From the NCBI RefSeq assembly GCF_021390435.2, contig NZ_JAJVCN010000001.1, positions 1,240,001 through 1,304,000 of the forward strand: a stretch of 64,000 bases of DNA, in the 5' to 3' direction. The position numbers and the translations under genes were made by a program. Each line of letters starts with the position of its first letter. Within the stretch, counting starts at the first letter, position 1. This document shows, one piece after another, positions 1 to 10,839 of the stretch. The notes below the pieces were generated by a model. The model was not told the DNA's origin. It worked only from the letters and a program-made list of their open reading frames with translations, and made no database searches. Source of the DNA: Kibdelosporangium philippinense. GTDB taxonomy: Bacteria; Actinomycetota; Actinomycetes; Mycobacteriales; Pseudonocardiaceae.

Positions 1-183
1 TACAGCACGCACTTCTGCCTCGGCGCGCCGCTGGCCCGGCTCGAAGGCGACGTCGCGTTCAGCACGGTGTTGCGCCGCCTGCCGGACCTCAAGCTGGCTG
101 TGCCCGTCGAGGAACTGACCTGGAAGCCGAGCTTCATCGTGCACCGGCTTGACCACCTGCCCGTGACTTTCACGGCGTCCTAG
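1..183 (+). CDS. Cytochrome P450, 3' end (partial)
   Basis: The window opens inside a reading frame of 60 codons ending in TAG at 181-183. The first residues, YSTHFCLGAPLAR, carry the heme-ligand Cys of the P450 signature (FGxGxHxCxG) followed by the LARLE start of the L helix, and the remainder matches the normal ~50-residue tail after that Cys. The function is therefore oxygenation with electrons delivered by a ferredoxin or redox partner; the substrate cannot be read from this end. The gene stops only 8 bp before korA, so the P450 is probably the upstream member of the same transcript. The N-terminal ~340 residues lie outside the window. Confidence 0.9.
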   Translation, partial: YSTHFCLGAPLARLEGDVAFSTVLRRLPDLKLAVPVEELTWKPSFIVHRLDHLPVTFTAS

Positions 184-191
184 GAGCGGAA

Positions 192-2054
192 ATGAGCGGC
201 ACGAAGCTCGACCGGGTGGTGATCCGCCTGGCCGGCGACTCAGGGGACGGCATGCAGCTGACCGGCGACCAGTTCACCGCGGCGTCCGCCGCGTTCGGCA
301 ACGACCTCGCCACGCTGCCGAACTTCCCTGCAGAGATCCGTGCGCCGCGTGGCACGATCCCCGGGGTCTCCAGTTTCCAGGTGCATTTCGCGGACTTCGA
401 CATCCTCACTCCTGGCGACCGGCCGGACGTGCTTGTCGCGATGAATCCGGCCGCGCTCAAGGCGAACGTGACCGACGTGCCCGCGGGCGGCACGGTCATC
501 ATCAATTCCGACGAGTTCACCAAGGCGAACCTGAGCAAGGTCGGCTACAGCGGTGACCCGCTGACCGCGCTCGACCAGTTCGATGTGCACACGGTCGCGA
601 TGTCCACTTTGACCCGGACCGCGGTCGAGCCTGCCGGAGTGTCCAAAAAGCAAGCCGAGCGGGCCAAGAACATGTTCGCCCTCGGCCTGTTGTGCTGGAT
701 GTACTCACGGCCGACCGAGGGGATCGAACGGTTCCTGCGGCAGAAGTTCACCGGCCCGATCGCCGAGGCGAACGTGCTGGCGTTCCGTGCGGGCTGGAAC
801 TACGGCGAGACCACCGAGGCGTTCGCGGCCACCTACGAGGTCGCGCCCGCGAAGCTGCCGCCAGGAACGTACCGGCAAATCTCCGGCAACACCGCGCTGG
901 CCTACGGCCTGCTCGCCGCGGGGGAGCGCAGCGGCCTGCAGATCATGCTGGGCACGTATCCGATCACGCCCGCTTCGGACATTCTGCACGAACTGGCCAA
1001 GCACAAGAACTTCGGCGTGCTGACGTTCCAGGCCGAGGACGAGATCGCCGGGATCGGCGCCGCGCTCGGCGCCTCCTATGGCGGTGCCCTCGGCGTGACG
1101 ACCACGTCCGGCCCCGGTCTGGCACTGAAGTCCGAGACCATTGGGCTGGCGGTGATGACCGAGTTGCCCTTGGTGATCATCGACGTACAGCGCGGCGGGC
1201 CGTCGACCGGTCTGCCGACCAAAACCGAACAGGCCGACCTGCTGCAGGCGATGTACGGCCGCAACGGCGAATCACCCGTGCCGATCGTGGCACCGCAATC
1301 GCCGTCGGACTGTTTCGCTGTTGCCTTGGAGGCCACCAGGATCGCGTTGAAGTACCGGACACCGGTGATCCTGCTGTCCGACGGCGCCATCGCCAACGGC
1401 TCGGAGCCGTGGCTGATCCCGGATGTGACCACGCTGCCGGACCTGCGCGTCGAGTTTGCCACGGAGCCCAATGCGACCGATGGTTCCGGCCAGTTCTGGC
1501 CCTACGTAAGGGATCCCCAGACCCTGGCAAGGGCATGGGCGGTTCCAGGCACACCGGGCCTGCAGCACCGGATCGGCGGTCTGGAGAAAGCAGACCTGAC
1601 CGGCCACATCTCCTACGACCCACAAAACCACGACCGGATGGTCCGACTGCGGCGCGACAAAGTCGCACACATAGACGTGCCGGACATCCGAGTCGACGAC
1701 CCCAGCGGGGGGCACGCACGGGTGCTGGCTCTCGGCTGGGGTTCCAGCTACGGCCCGATCACCGCGGGCTGCCGGTTGACGCGCCTGGACGGTCTGCCGA
1801 TCGCACAGGCGCATCTCCGCCATCTCAACCCGTTGCCGGGCAATCTCGCTGAGGTGCTGCGCGCGTACGACACCATCGTGGTCCCCGAGATGAACCTCGG
1901 CCAACTCGCCACCCTGCTGCGCGGGGCTTACAAGGCCGACATCCGTTCGCACACCAAGGTTACCGGCCTGCCGTTCAAGGCCGAGGAACTGCACGAGGTG
2001 TTCACCCGCGTCATCCAGTGGATCTCCAAGTCGCCGAAAAGGAGAGCCGCGTGA
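192..2054 (+). CDS. korA: 2-oxoacid:ferredoxin oxidoreductase, fused gamma-alpha subunit
   Basis: 620 residues, the usual size of the fused actinobacterial KorA. Residues ~8-200 are the gamma domain (GDSGDGMQLTG near the start) and ~220-600 the alpha domain with GTYPITPASDILHEL, a TTSGPG stretch and the RGGPSTGLPTKTEQ segment typical of 2-oxoglutarate and pyruvate:ferredoxin oxidoreductases. With KorB it oxidatively decarboxylates a 2-oxoacid (most likely 2-oxoglutarate) to the acyl-CoA and reduces ferredoxin in the cytoplasm. Start ATG follows an AGGAGCGG ribosome site at 182-189. The stop overlaps the korB GTG, indicating translational coupling. Placement in a SAM-cycle operon rather than beside other TCA genes is unusual. 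Substrate choice is inferred from family similarity. Confidence 0.93.
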   Translation: MSGTKLDRVVIRLAGDSGDGMQLTGDQFTAASAAFGNDLATLPNFPAEIRAPRGTIPGVSSFQVHFADFDILTPGDRPDVLVAMNPAALKANVTDVPAGGTVIINSDEFTKANLSKVGYSGDPLTALDQFDVHTVAMSTLTRTAVEPAGVSKKQAERAKNMFALGLLCWMYSRPTEGIERFLRQKFTGPIAEANVLAFRAGWNYGETTEAFAATYEVAPAKLPPGTYRQISGNTALAYGLLAAGERSGLQIMLGTYPITPASDILHELAKHKNFGVLTFQAEDEIAGIGAALGASYGGALGVTTTSGPGLALKSETIGLAVMTELPLVIIDVQRGGPSTGLPTKTEQADLLQAMYGRNGESPVPIVAPQSPSDCFAVALEATRIALKYRTPVILLSDGAIANGSEPWLIPDVTTLPDLRVEFATEPNATDGSGQFWPYVRDPQTLARAWAVPGTPGLQHRIGGLEKADLTGHISYDPQNHDRMVRLRRDKVAHIDVPDIRVDDPSGGHARVLALGWGSSYGPITAGCRLTRLDGLPIAQAHLRHLNPLPGNLAEVLRAYDTIVVPEMNLGQLATLLRGAYKADIRSHTKVTGLPFKAEELHEVFTRVIQWISKSPKRRAA

Positions 2055-3031
2055 CCACCGTCGATCTCCCGCTGACCGCGAAGGACTTCAAGTCAGACCA
2101 GGAAGTGCGCTGGTGTCCCGGCTGCGGCGACTACATCGTGCTGAACACCGTGCAGGCGTTCCTGCCGAAACTGGGGCTGCGCCCGGAAAACATCGTCTTC
2201 GTCTCCGGGATTGGCTGCTCGTCACGGTTTCCGTACTACCTGAACACCTATGGCATGCACTCGATCCACGGCCGTGCGCCCGCGATCGCGACCGGGCTGG
2301 CGGTGTCGCGTCCGGACTTGTCGGTCTGGGTGGTCACCGGCGACGGCGACGCGTTGTCCATCGGTGGCAATCATTTGATCCACGCACTGCGCCGCAACGT
2401 CAACATCAAGATCTTGTTGTTCAACAACCGGATCTACGGGCTGACCAAGGGCCAGTACTCACCGACCTCCGAGCCTGGCAAGATCACCAAATCCACTCCG
2501 GCCGGGTCGCTCGACACCCCGTTCAACCCGCTGTCCCTGGCGATCGGCGCCGAGGCCTCGTTCGTGGCAAGAGCGCTGGACAGCGACAAAGCCGGGCTGA
2601 CCGAGGTGCTGACCGCGGCGGCGAAACACCGCGGCTCCGCGTTGATCGAGATCTACCAGAACTGCCCGGTGTTCAACGACGGCGCGTTCGACGGCCTGAA
2701 GGGCTCGGACCGGATCATCCCGCTACGGGCTGGCGAGCCGATCACGTTCGGCGGCTTGCGGGTGGTCAGCTCCGGCTTTGCTGGCCTTGCGGTGTCCGAC
2801 GCCGGGGAGCCCGTTGTGCACGATCCATCCATTGAGGACACTTCGTACGCTTTCGCGTTGACAAGGCTGGGCGATCAGCGCCTCAGCCGCGTTCCGACGG
2901 GGATCTTCCGTCAGGTGGACCGGCCCACCTATGACGATGAGGCCCGTGCCCAAGTCGACCGGGCGCGGTCCGGTCAGTCGCCCAGTCTGCAGGCCGTCCT
3001 CACCGGCAAGGACACCTGGACTGCCACCTGA
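2051..3031 (+). CDS. korB: 2-oxoacid:ferredoxin oxidoreductase, beta subunit (TPP-binding)
   Basis: 326 residues. CPGCGDY near residue 25 and the [15 protein letters not shown]...[11 protein letters not shown] region (GDG...NN) form the thiamine-diphosphate/Mg site; the conserved Cys residues that ligate the single 4Fe-4S cluster are in the N-terminal half. It is the catalytic partner of KorA. I place the start at GTG 2051, which overlaps the korA TGA and has AAAAGGAG 10 nt upstream; a GTG at 2018 would extend into korA and lacks a ribosome site. metK begins 13 bp downstream, so the operon continues. No ferredoxin gene is seen between or after these genes. Confidence 0.93.
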   Translation: MTTVDLPLTAKDFKSDQEVRWCPGCGDYIVLNTVQAFLPKLGLRPENIVFVSGIGCSSRFPYYLNTYGMHSIHGRAPAIATGLAVSRPDLSVWVVTGDGDALSIGGNHLIHALRRNVNIKILLFNNRIYGLTKGQYSPTSEPGKITKSTPAGSLDTPFNPLSLAIGAEASFVARALDSDKAGLTEVLTAAAKHRGSALIEIYQNCPVFNDGAFDGLKGSDRIIPLRAGEPITFGGLRVVSSGFAGLAVSDAGEPVVHDPSIEDTSYAFALTRLGDQRLSRVPTGIFRQVDRPTYDDEARAQVDRARSGQSPSLQAVLTGKDTWTAT

Positions 3032-3044
3032 GAAGGAGAGTCCC

Positions 3045-4238
3045 ATGTCTCGTCGTCTGTTCACGTCCGAGTCGGTGACCGAAGGGCACCCGGACAAGAT
3101 CTGTGACGCGGTCAGCGACTCCGTCCTCGACGCGTTGCTGGCACAGGACCCGGCCAGCCGGGTCGCGGTGGAGACCCTCGTGACCACCGGCCAGGTGCAT
3201 GTGGCCGGTGAGGTGACCACCGAGGCGTACGCCGACATCCCGTCGATCGTGCGCGAGAAGATCCTGGAGATCGGCTACGACTCGTCGGCCAAAGGGTTCG
3301 ATGGCAACTCCTGCGGTGTGAACGTGGCCATCGGTTCGCAGTCTCCGGACATCGCCCAGGGTGTGGACGCCGCGTACGAGTCCCGTGTGGAGCATGCAGA
3401 GGACGCCATCGACAAGCAGGGCGCGGGTGACCAGGGCCTGATGTTCGGATATGCCTGCGCTGACACGCCCGAGTTGATGCCGTTGCCGATCGCGCTTGCC
3501 CACCGGCTCGCCCGGCGCCTGACCAAGGTCCGCAAGGAGGGCGAGCTGCCCTACCTGCGGCCGGACGGCAAGACTCAGGTGACCATCGAGTACGCCGGTG
3601 ACCAGGCGATCCGGCTGGACACCGTGGTGATCTCGACGCAGCACGCCGAAGGCATCGACCTTGAGAAGCTGCTTGGGGTGGACGTTCGTCAGCTGGTGGT
3701 CGAGCCCGAGATCGCCTCGTTGGCTCTGGACACCGAGAACGTCCGGCTGCTGGTCAACCCGACCGGCCGGTTCGTTGTGGGCGGTCCTATGGGTGACGCG
3801 GGCCTGACCGGTCGCAAGATCATCGTCGACACGTATGGCGGCATGGCCAGGCACGGTGGCGGTGCGTTCTCGGGTAAGGACCCATCCAAAGTGGACCGGT
3901 CGGCCGCGTATGCGATGCGTTGGGTGGCCAAGAATGCTGTCGCCGCGGGGTTGGCGTCCAAGGTGGAGGTTCAGGTGGCGTACGCGATCGGCAAGGCCGC
4001 GCCGGTCGGCCTTTTCGTTGAGACGTTCGGCACCGAGACGGTCGACCCGGCCAAGATCCAGCTGGCCATCGCCGAGGTGTTCGACCTTCGCCCGGCGGCC
4101 ATCATCCGGGACCTGGGCCTGCTGCGCCCGATCTACGCGCCGACCGCCGCCTATGGACACTTCGGCCGGACGGACATCGAACTGCCATGGGAGAACACTG
4201 ATCGCGCGGACGCGCTGCGATCGGCCACGGGTATGTGA
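3045..4238 (+). CDS. metK: S-adenosylmethionine synthetase
   Basis: 397 residues, full length. Makes S-adenosylmethionine from methionine and ATP. Diagnostic segments are GHPDK at the N-terminus, the GAGDQG hexapeptide in the first third and the GGGAFSGKD phosphate-binding stretch near residue 270. The ATG is preceded by AGAAGGAGAG (3031-3040). No SAM riboswitch-like leader can lie upstream because korB ends 13 bp before; expression is driven from the operon promoter. This may be a second metK copy dedicated to the operon, or the housekeeping gene; that cannot be decided from the window. Confidence 0.97.
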   Translation: MSRRLFTSESVTEGHPDKICDAVSDSVLDALLAQDPASRVAVETLVTTGQVHVAGEVTTEAYADIPSIVREKILEIGYDSSAKGFDGNSCGVNVAIGSQSPDIAQGVDAAYESRVEHAEDAIDKQGAGDQGLMFGYACADTPELMPLPIALAHRLARRLTKVRKEGELPYLRPDGKTQVTIEYAGDQAIRLDTVVISTQHAEGIDLEKLLGVDVRQLVVEPEIASLALDTENVRLLVNPTGRFVVGGPMGDAGLTGRKIIVDTYGGMARHGGGAFSGKDPSKVDRSAAYAMRWVAKNAVAAGLASKVEVQVAYAIGKAAPVGLFVETFGTETVDPAKIQLAIAEVFDLRPAAIIRDLGLLRPIYAPTAAYGHFGRTDIELPWENTDRADALRSATGM

Positions 4239-4242
4239 TGAG

Positions 4243-7200
4243 ATGAGCGACTTCCTTGCCGCACTGGCCTCGCGTGTGGTCGTCGCCGACGGCGCGATGG
4301 GCACCGAGTTGCAGGCACGCGACCTGTCCATTGACGACTTCGCGGGCCTTGAGGGCTGCAACGAGATCCTGAACGTCACCCGGCCGGACGTCGTGCGTTC
4401 CGTCCACCGGGCGTACTTCGAGGCGGGCGCGGACGCGGTCGAGACCAACACGTTCGGCACCAACCTGCCCAACCTCGCGGAGTACGACATCGAGGACCAG
4501 ATCTTCGAACTGTCCGAGGCCGGTGCCCGGCTGGCCCGCGAGGTCGCCGACGAGTACTCGGGGTTCGTGCTGGGGTCGGTCGGCCCTGGCACCAAACTGC
4601 CGACACTCGGACACGCGCCATACGTGTCGCTTCGGGACGCTTATGTGGAGTCGGTGCGGGGGTTGCTCGTGGGCGGTGTCGACGCGGTGATCGTGGAGAC
4701 GTCACAAGATCTGCTGCAGACCAAGGCTGCGATTCTTGGGGCCAAACGGGCGATGGCCGCTGAAGGTCGTAGCGTGCCGGTGATCGCGCAGGTAACGGTC
4801 GAGACGACCGGCACGATGCTGCTCGGCTCCGAGATCGGCGCGGCCCTGATGGCTCTGGAACCGTTGGGGATCGATCTGATCGGGCTGAACTGTGCTACTG
4901 GTCCGGCCGAGATGAGCGAGCATTTACGTTACTTGGCAAAGAATTCGCGGGTGCCGTTGTCGGTGATGCCCAATGCCGGGTTGCCCGAGCTCGGTCCGAA
5001 TGGCGCGGTTTACCCGTTGGGACCTGAGGAACTGGCCTCGGCGCTGGCGACGTTCGTGACCGAGTTCGGTTGTCGGCTCGTTGGCGGCTGTTGTGGAACC
5101 ACCGGCGCGCACATTCAGGCGGTTGCTGCAGCCGTTCGGAGCCTTACACCCCCGGAGCGTAGGCCTTCACCCGAGCCTGGTATGTCCTCTTTGTATCAGG
5201 CGGTTCCGTTCCAACAGGACGCGTCCGTGCTGATGATCGGGGAACGGACGAACGCCAACGGTTCCAAGGCGTTCCGTGAGGCCATGTTGGACGGTCGGCT
5301 TGACGACTGTGTGGAGATCGCGCGTGGACAGATCCGGGACGGCGCGCACATGCTCGATCTGTGCGTCGACTACGTTGGCCGTGACGGCGTTACGGACATG
5401 ACGGCGTTGGCCGCTCGCCTGGCGACGGCGTCAACGTTGCCGATCATGCTCGACTCCACCGAGGTGAACGTCCTGCATGCTGGACTGCAGCAACTGGGCG
5501 GCCGGTGCGCGGTGAACTCGGTGAACTTCGAGGACGGCGATGGGCCGGAATCTCGCTACCACAAGACAATGGAACTCGTTCGTGAGTACGGTGCCGCAGT
5601 GGTTGCGTTGTGCATCGACGAGACCGGTCAGGCACGGACCGCGGAGACCAAGGTAGCGGTGGCGACTCGGCTGATCGAGGATCTCACGGGTCAGTGGGGG
5701 ATGCGGGTCGAGGACATCATCATCGACACGTTGACGTTCACCATCGCCACCGGCCAGGAGGAGTCCCGAAAGGACGCGATCGAGACCATCGAGTCGATCC
5801 GCCTGTTGAAGCAGCGTTATCCTGGCGTGCAAACCACCCTGGGGCTGTCCAATGTGTCGTTCGGGTTGAACCCGGCCGCCCGGCAGGTTCTGAACTCCGT
5901 TTTCCTGTACGAATGTGTCCAAGCCGGACTCGGGACAGCGATCGTGCACGCGTCCAAGATCCTGCCGATGGCCCGGATTCCTGAGCGCCAGCAGCGGATC
6001 GCCCTCGATTTGATCTACGACCGGCGTGCTGCGGATTACGACCCGTTGACCGAGTTCATGGCCTTGTTCGATGGCGTAACCGCGTCATCGAACAAGGCTT
6101 CCCGTGCCGAGGAACTCGCCGCGTTGCCACTGTTCGAGCGACTCGAACGGCGGATCGTCGACGGTGAGCGCAACGGCCTGGAGCCGGACCTGGAATCGGC
6201 ACTGGCCGAACGATCCGCTCTTGAGATCATCAACAACACCTTGCTGTCCGGGATGAAGACGGTTGGGGAGTTGTTCGGCTCCGGGCAGATGCAGCTTCCG
6301 TTCGTGCTGCAGTCGGCCGAGGTGATGAAGTCCGCGGTCGCGTATCTCGAACCACACATGGACAAGACCGACGACGCGGGCAAGGGTCGGATCGTTCTTG
6401 CCACTGTCAAAGGCGATGTACACGACATCGGTAAGAACCTGGTCGACATCATCCTGTCCAACAACGGGTATGAGGTCGTCAACATCGGAATCAAGCAGCC
6501 GATATCGGCGATCCTCGACGCGGCAGCCGAGCATCACGCCGACGTGATCGGAATGTCGGGCCTGCTCGTGAAGTCCACAGTGATCATGAAGGAGAACCTG
6601 GCGGAGATGAACCAGCGCGGCGTCGCGCAACGCTGGCCAGTCCTGCTCGGCGGTGCCGCGCTCACACGGGCCTTTGTGGAGAATGACCTCGCCGAGATGT
6701 ACCAGGGGCACGTGCATTACGCCAGAGATGCCTTCGAGGGCCTGCGGCTGATGGACCGCGTGATGGCCGCAAAGCGTGGCGAAGTGCCGGAGGTTGATGC
6801 GGAGGTCGAAGCCAAAGCGGCCGAGCGAAAGGCCCGCAGGGAACGTGCGCAGCGGATCGCCGCGGCCCGCAAGGCAGCCGAGCCAGCGGTGGAGCTGCCT
6901 GCGCGCTCGGATGTCGCAACGGACGTGCCGATTCCGGTGCCGCCGTTCTGGGGCAACCGGATCGTCAAAGGAATTCCGGTCGCCGAGTATGCGTCCATGT
7001 TGGACGAACGAGCAACTTTCCTTGGCCAATGGGGACTGAAGGGCGCTCGCGCCGGACAAGGCCCATCCTATGAGGAGCTTGTGGAGACCGAAGGCCGTCC
7101 ACGACTGCGGGCGTGGATGCAACGGCTTGCCACCTCAGGCATCCTGGCACATGCTGCGCTCGTCTACGGATACTTCCCTTGTGTGGCCGCAGGTGACGAC

Positions 7201-7752
7201 CTGGTCGTACTGAGCGAGCCGTCGCTCGACGCCCCGGAGCGCTGTCGGTTCACCTTCCCCCGGCAGAGCAGGGAGCGGAGGCTGTGCCTCGCGGACTTCT
7301 TCCGGCCGCGGTCATCCGGTGAAGTTGACGTGGTCGCGTTCCACCTCGTCACGATGGGCCAGCCGATCGCCGACTTCGCCAACGACCTGTTCGCAGCCGA
7401 CGCGTACCGCGATTACCTTGAGGTGCATGGCCTCGGCGTGCAGTTGACGGAGGCGATAGCCGAGTACTGGCACCGCCGAGTGCGTGAAGAGTTGCGGTTC
7501 GGCACCGGTGTCGCGCTGTCCGCCGAAGACCCGGCCGACATCGAGGACTTCTTCAAGCTCGGCTACCGAGGCGCCCGGTTCTCCCTCGGCTACGGCGCCT
7601 GTCCGAACCTGGAAGACCGCGCGAAGATCGTGGACTTGCTGGAACCGGAACGCATCGGCGTGAAACTGTCCGACGAGTTCCAGCTGCATCCAGAGCAGTC
7701 GACCGACGCGATCATCATCCACCACCCGCAAGCCAAATACTTCAACGCATAG
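4243..7752 (+). CDS. metH: Cobalamin-dependent methionine synthase
   Basis: 1169 residues with all four MetH modules in order: homocysteine-binding barrel (~1-310, zinc Cys residues in GLNCATGP and GGCCGTTG), methyltetrahydrofolate (pterin) barrel (~330-600), cobalamin cap and Rossmann domain (GDVHDIGKN, lower-ligand His at about residue 727) and the C-terminal SAM-dependent reactivation domain (~890-1169, [16 protein letters not shown] near the end). It methylates homocysteine to methionine. Start ATG lies 4 bp after the metK stop; the ribosome site is weak, suggesting coupling. Cob(II)alamin reactivation needs SAM and a reduced flavodoxin or ferredoxin, which the neighbouring MetK and KorAB could provide. 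The reading frame is intact over 3.5 kb. Confidence 0.96.
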   Translation: MSDFLAALASRVVVADGAMGTELQARDLSIDDFAGLEGCNEILNVTRPDVVRSVHRAYFEAGADAVETNTFGTNLPNLAEYDIEDQIFELSEAGARLAREVADEYSGFVLGSVGPGTKLPTLGHAPYVSLRDAYVESVRGLLVGGVDAVIVETSQDLLQTKAAILGAKRAMAAEGRSVPVIAQVTVETTGTMLLGSEIGAALMALEPLGIDLIGLNCATGPAEMSEHLRYLAKNSRVPLSVMPNAGLPELGPNGAVYPLGPEELASALATFVTEFGCRLVGGCCGTTGAHIQAVAAAVRSLTPPERRPSPEPGMSSLYQAVPFQQDASVLMIGERTNANGSKAFREAMLDGRLDDCVEIARGQIRDGAHMLDLCVDYVGRDGVTDMTALAARLATASTLPIMLDSTEVNVLHAGLQQLGGRCAVNSVNFEDGDGPESRYHKTMELVREYGAAVVALCIDETGQARTAETKVAVATRLIEDLTGQWGMRVEDIIIDTLTFTIATGQEESRKDAIETIESIRLLKQRYPGVQTTLGLSNVSFGLNPAARQVLNSVFLYECVQAGLGTAIVHASKILPMARIPERQQRIALDLIYDRRAADYDPLTEFMALFDGVTASSNKASRAEELAALPLFERLERRIVDGERNGLEPDLESALAERSALEIINNTLLSGMKTVGELFGSGQMQLPFVLQSAEVMKSAVAYLEPHMDKTDDAGKGRIVLATVKGDVHDIGKNLVDIILSNNGYEVVNIGIKQPISAILDAAAEHHADVIGMSGLLVKSTVIMKENLAEMNQRGVAQRWPVLLGGAALTRAFVENDLAEMYQGHVHYARDAFEGLRLMDRVMAAKRGEVPEVDAEVEAKAAERKARRERAQRIAAARKAAEPAVELPARSDVATDVPIPVPPFWGNRIVKGIPVAEYASMLDERATFLGQWGLKGARAGQGPSYEELVETEGRPRLRAWMQRLATSGILAHAALVYGYFPCVAAGDDLVVLSEPSLDAPERCRFTFPRQSRERRLCLADFFRPRSSGEVDVVAFHLVTMGQPIADFANDLFAADAYRDYLEVHGLGVQLTEAIAEYWHRRVREELRFGTGVALSAEDPADIEDFFKLGYRGARFSLGYGACPNLEDRAKIVDLLEPERIGVKLSDEFQLHPEQSTDAIIIHHPQAKYFNA

Positions 7753-7762
7753 GAGCGCCCGG

Positions 7763-9214
7763 ATGTCCATCAACCACGATTCGCGCGTCGACTACGCCGT
7801 AGCAGACCTGGCCCAAGCAGAATTCGGCCGAAAAGAAATCCGACTGGCGGAAAACGAAATGCCCGGATTGATGGCGTTACGCCGCGAGTACGCAGGAGCA
7901 TTCCCCTTGCGCGGAGCCAGGATATCCGGCTCACTGCACATGACAGTCCAGACAGCCGTACTCATCGAAACCTTGGTGGACCTCGGCGCGGAGGTGCGAT
8001 GGGCCTCGTGCAACGTCTTCTCAACCCAAGACCACGCGGCCGCCGCGGTGGTCGTCGGCCCAACCGGAACCCCAGAAGCACCCCAGGGAGTCCCAGTATT
8101 CGCTTGGAAAGGCGAAACCCTGGAGGAATACTGGTGGTGCACGGAGAAAATGCTCACCTGGCCAGATGGCACACCAAACATGATCCTGGACGACGGCGGA
8201 GACGCAACCCTGTTGATCCACAAAGGAACGGAGTACGAGAAAGCCGGAGTGGTCCCAGCGGCCCAGCCCGACGACTCGGCCGAGTGGCGCGTGGTGCTTG
8301 AGTTGCTGCGTTCATCACTGTCCACCGACGGTAGCAAGTGGACAAAGATCAGCTCGAGCATCCTTGGCGTGACAGAGGAGACCACAACCGGCGTGCTCCG
8401 CCTGACCCAGATGGCTGCGGCGGGAGAGCTGCTGTTCCCGGCGATCAACGTGAACGACTCGGTGACAAAGTCCAAGTTCGACAACAAGTACGGAATCCGT
8501 CACTCCCTAGTGGACGGAATCAACCGGGCAACAGACGTGCTGATAGGCGGAAAGGTGGCAGTAGTCTGCGGCTACGGAGACGTCGGCAAGGGTGCCGCGG
8601 ATTCGTTGCGGGGCCAAGGAGCCAGGGTGATCGTGACGGAGATCGACCCAATCTGCGCCCTGCAGGCCCTGATGGACGGCTACCAAGTGACGACGCTGGA
8701 GTCAGTGCTGACGGAAGCCGACATAGTCATCACAACGACCGGCAATTTCAACATAGTGATGGCCGAACATATGGAAACGATGAAGCACCAGGCAATCGTC
8801 GGAAACGTCGGTCACTTCGACAACGAGATAGACATGGCAGGCCTGACGGAATTTCCAGGCATCACCCGAGTGAACATCAAACCCCAAGTCGACGAATGGG
8901 TGTTCCCAGACGGCCACTCGATCATAGTGCTGTCAGAAGGACGGCTGCTGAACCTGGGCAACGCCACCGGCCACCCCTCCTTCGTGATGTCAAACTCCTT
9001 CTCCAACCAGGTGATCGCCCAAATCGAACTCTTCACGAAACACGACACCTACACCCGCGACGTCCACCGCCTCCCCAAAACCCTCGACGAAAAAGTAGCC
9101 CGAATCCACGTAGAAGCCCTCGGCGGCACCCTCACCCAATTGACAGAGGCCCAAGCCGACTACATCGGCGTCAACACCACCGGCCCGTACAAGCCGGAGC
9201 ACTACCGCTACTGA
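7763..9214 (+). CDS. ahcY: S-adenosyl-L-homocysteine hydrolase
   Basis: 483 residues. NAD-dependent hydrolysis of S-adenosylhomocysteine to adenosine and homocysteine, closing the SAM cycle with MetH and MetK. The NAD site [20 protein letters not shown], the substrate-binding GITEETTTG-like segment (here GVTEETTTG) and the C-terminal PYKPEHYRY tail are all present. AGGAGCG at 7751-7757 precedes the ATG; the gap to metH is 10 bp. Synonymous codon choice differs visibly from its neighbours: GCA, CCA, GGA, ACA, GAA and at least six ATA codons, although the protein is canonical. That may reflect a separate history for this gene. Confidence 0.97.
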   Translation: MSINHDSRVDYAVADLAQAEFGRKEIRLAENEMPGLMALRREYAGAFPLRGARISGSLHMTVQTAVLIETLVDLGAEVRWASCNVFSTQDHAAAAVVVGPTGTPEAPQGVPVFAWKGETLEEYWWCTEKMLTWPDGTPNMILDDGGDATLLIHKGTEYEKAGVVPAAQPDDSAEWRVVLELLRSSLSTDGSKWTKISSSILGVTEETTTGVLRLTQMAAAGELLFPAINVNDSVTKSKFDNKYGIRHSLVDGINRATDVLIGGKVAVVCGYGDVGKGAADSLRGQGARVIVTEIDPICALQALMDGYQVTTLESVLTEADIVITTTGNFNIVMAEHMETMKHQAIVGNVGHFDNEIDMAGLTEFPGITRVNIKPQVDEWVFPDGHSIIVLSEGRLLNLGNATGHPSFVMSNSFSNQVIAQIELFTKHDTYTRDVHRLPKTLDEKVARIHVEALGGTLTQLTEAQADYIGVNTTGPYKPEHYRY

Positions 9215-9431
9215 GACCGACACAACGCCAGGACACGTGAAAACGGCGACCCCGATGAGCTAGGGAAGGAGGAGAACTTCGTTAACGCCGAACACCACGC
9301 GCGATTCAGTCATGCGTGCTAGCGTGATGCCGTAGCTCGCATCAGTACAGTAAAAGCGCGCATGACATCGAAAGTAAAGCGGTGGAACTCCAGATTCCCG
9401 ACACGATGCCTGCGGCGACGGGCAACCCGAC

Positions 9432-10085
9432 ATGAGGACGACGAGGCGGAGCGCGCACCAGCCGCGTGTGCTTGCGGTCGCGCTGACCGTAACGGCGATG
9501 CTCGGGTACGTGCCTGCATGCGCGAGCACCGCCGAGCCGCCGAGGTTCTCGAATCTTCCTGCCAAGTGTTTTGCTGGCCTTGATGACACGCTCAAAGAAC
9601 TGGCTGGCCCGCTCTACGGACTTCAGCGCTTCGATGGTCCTGACTTGCCCGCCAACGGCACCAGTCAGATGACGTGTACTACGAAGTTTCAGGACAGTGC
9701 GAATACGCTCAAGCGAGCTGGGCAGCCGTACCAGCGAGACATAACGATCATGTACTCGCTTTATCTCGACGATGGCGGACAGGATGCCGTCACGCGGGCG
9801 AAAGACAACTTTCGCTCATCTGTTATCCGTCCTGCGAACGTTACCCCGTCTAGTTCTCTCAACGTAGGGGAAGAGGCTGCTAGTTGGCCTGGAAACGCCA
9901 ATTTTTCCGGCTGGAACGTGGAATTCAGAGAAAGCAATCTGGTTGTCGTGGTGACTGTGGCCGGTTCCGACTATGCGATGGACTTCACGGGCAAGGTTAC
10001 GGTTCAGGAATGGTCGAAAATACCTGGCGAGTTGCGCGGACCGGCCGAACTCGCGGCCAAGGGAGTAGCTCAACACCCGATCTAA
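9432..10085 (+). CDS. Putative secreted lipoprotein
   Basis: 217 residues. The N-terminus MRTTRRSAHQPR is followed by a hydrophobic stretch ending in a lipobox-like VPAC (Cys near residue 30), so the mature protein is probably lipid-anchored outside the membrane. The rest is Ser/Thr/Asn-rich with two further Cys residues (KCFAG, MTCTT) that could form a disulfide, resembling the small DUF3558-type lipoproteins of actinomycetes, though I cannot assign a family securely. The start lacks a clear ribosome site. It follows ahcY after a 217-bp gap, so it probably has its own promoter. Confidence 0.7.
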   Translation: MRTTRRSAHQPRVLAVALTVTAMLGYVPACASTAEPPRFSNLPAKCFAGLDDTLKELAGPLYGLQRFDGPDLPANGTSQMTCTTKFQDSANTLKRAGQPYQRDITIMYSLYLDDGGQDAVTRAKDNFRSSVIRPANVTPSSSLNVGEEAASWPGNANFSGWNVEFRESNLVVVVTVAGSDYAMDFTGKVTVQEWSKIPGELRGPAELAAKGVAQHPI

Positions 10086-10094
10086 GGAAGCTGC

Positions 10095-10253
10095 GTGAAG
10101 AACAAGGACTTTGTCGCCGCGCCGCAGATTTCCGGAGGTGGTCTTGGGCAATGCGCCCAGTGTGATCACCTCCGTAACCCTGCCACAGATGACAATCTCA
10201 CCGGGACAAAGGTGCTGCAGGCATGCTCAGGCCTTGCGCTCGGAATCGGTTGA
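10095..10253 (+). CDS. Possible small protein, 52 aa
   Basis: A GTG-started frame 9 bp after the lipoprotein stop, with AAGGAAG (10084-10090) positioned as a ribosome site. The product contains a CAQC motif (residues ~20-23) and a third Cys near the C-terminus. Its last 27 bases overlap the 3' end of the opposite-strand gene. No family is recognised. The Shine-Dalgarno spacing argues for it, while its length and modest codon bias argue against it. Confidence 0.3.
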   Translation: MKNKDFVAAPQISGGGLGQCAQCDHLRNPATDDNLTGTKVLQACSGLALGIG

Positions 10254-10754
10254 ATGCAGTGGCAGGTACGGGGTTGCGATCTCGATGTCTCGACGGCTGG
10301 CGGTGCCGAAGTCGCGGACGGCGTCCCTGAGCGCGTCGACGGCAGTGGTCAGGCGTTGCACGTATCGCTGGTCGACTTTGTTGCTATGCCCTGGGCGAGT
10401 TTCCGAGCGGATGGCGCTGATGGTGTCCGCGAGACCGCGTGCGGCATCAAGGACCTTGATCGCGCGTTCGGTGACCAGGGCTGGTGCGATGAAGGCGACG
10501 TTTTCCGCCGCTTCTTCGACCGCGGCGTGTAGTTCCTTGGGATCGCCGGTTTCGGCAGGCCATATGTCGAGCCTGGCCAGCGTGTTCGCGCTGCGGATCA
10601 GCGCTGGGTAGAACTCGAGTTTCTCGGCGCGGGACAGGCGCCGCCGTTCGCTGCGGCGGTTCAGCAGGCCGAGGCTCAGCGGCACCACGCCGCCGAGCAG
10701 GGTGCCCACGATGCCGATCAACGCGGTCGCCCACCAAGGGACTGTCGAGGTCAT
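10227..10754 (-). CDS. Small single-pass membrane protein, unknown function
   Basis: 175 residues. Residues ~7-30 (WWATALIGIVGTLLGGVVPL) form one membrane helix; immediately after it comes a basic RRSERRRLSR patch that would keep the rest in the cytoplasm. The remaining ~140 residues are predicted helical and charged, without recognisable motif. The gene is divergent from the STAND ATPase gene at 10840 with 85 bp between the starts, so the two may share a control region. No catalytic residues are evident; it could be a membrane partner or effector of the neighbouring ATPase, which is inference from context only. Confidence 0.65.
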   Translation of the reverse strand: MTSTVPWWATALIGIVGTLLGGVVPLSLGLLNRRSERRRLSRAEKLEFYPALIRSANTLARLDIWPAETGDPKELHAAVEEAAENVAFIAPALVTERAIKVLDAARGLADTISAIRSETRPGHSNKVDQRYVQRLTTAVDALRDAVRDFGTASRRDIEIATPYLPLHSTDSERKA

Positions 10755-10839
10755 TCAGGACAACCTAGTGGAGCGCCGCACAGAGTGGTGCGAGTAATGT
10801 TGACGGCCGGTCGCTGGGTGGTCTTGGGCGGGAGCGAGC

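Noticed and set aside
692..1852. A 386-codon plus-strand open frame inside korA
   Set aside because: Arg/Pro/Gly-rich product in a shifted frame; korA frame is conserved throughout.
3032..3044. SAM riboswitch before metK
   Set aside because: Only 13 bp separate korB and metK; no leader exists.
3000..4595. A 531-codon open frame on the minus strand
   Set aside because: Shadow of metK/metH; low-complexity His/Arg/Gly product and no ribosome site.
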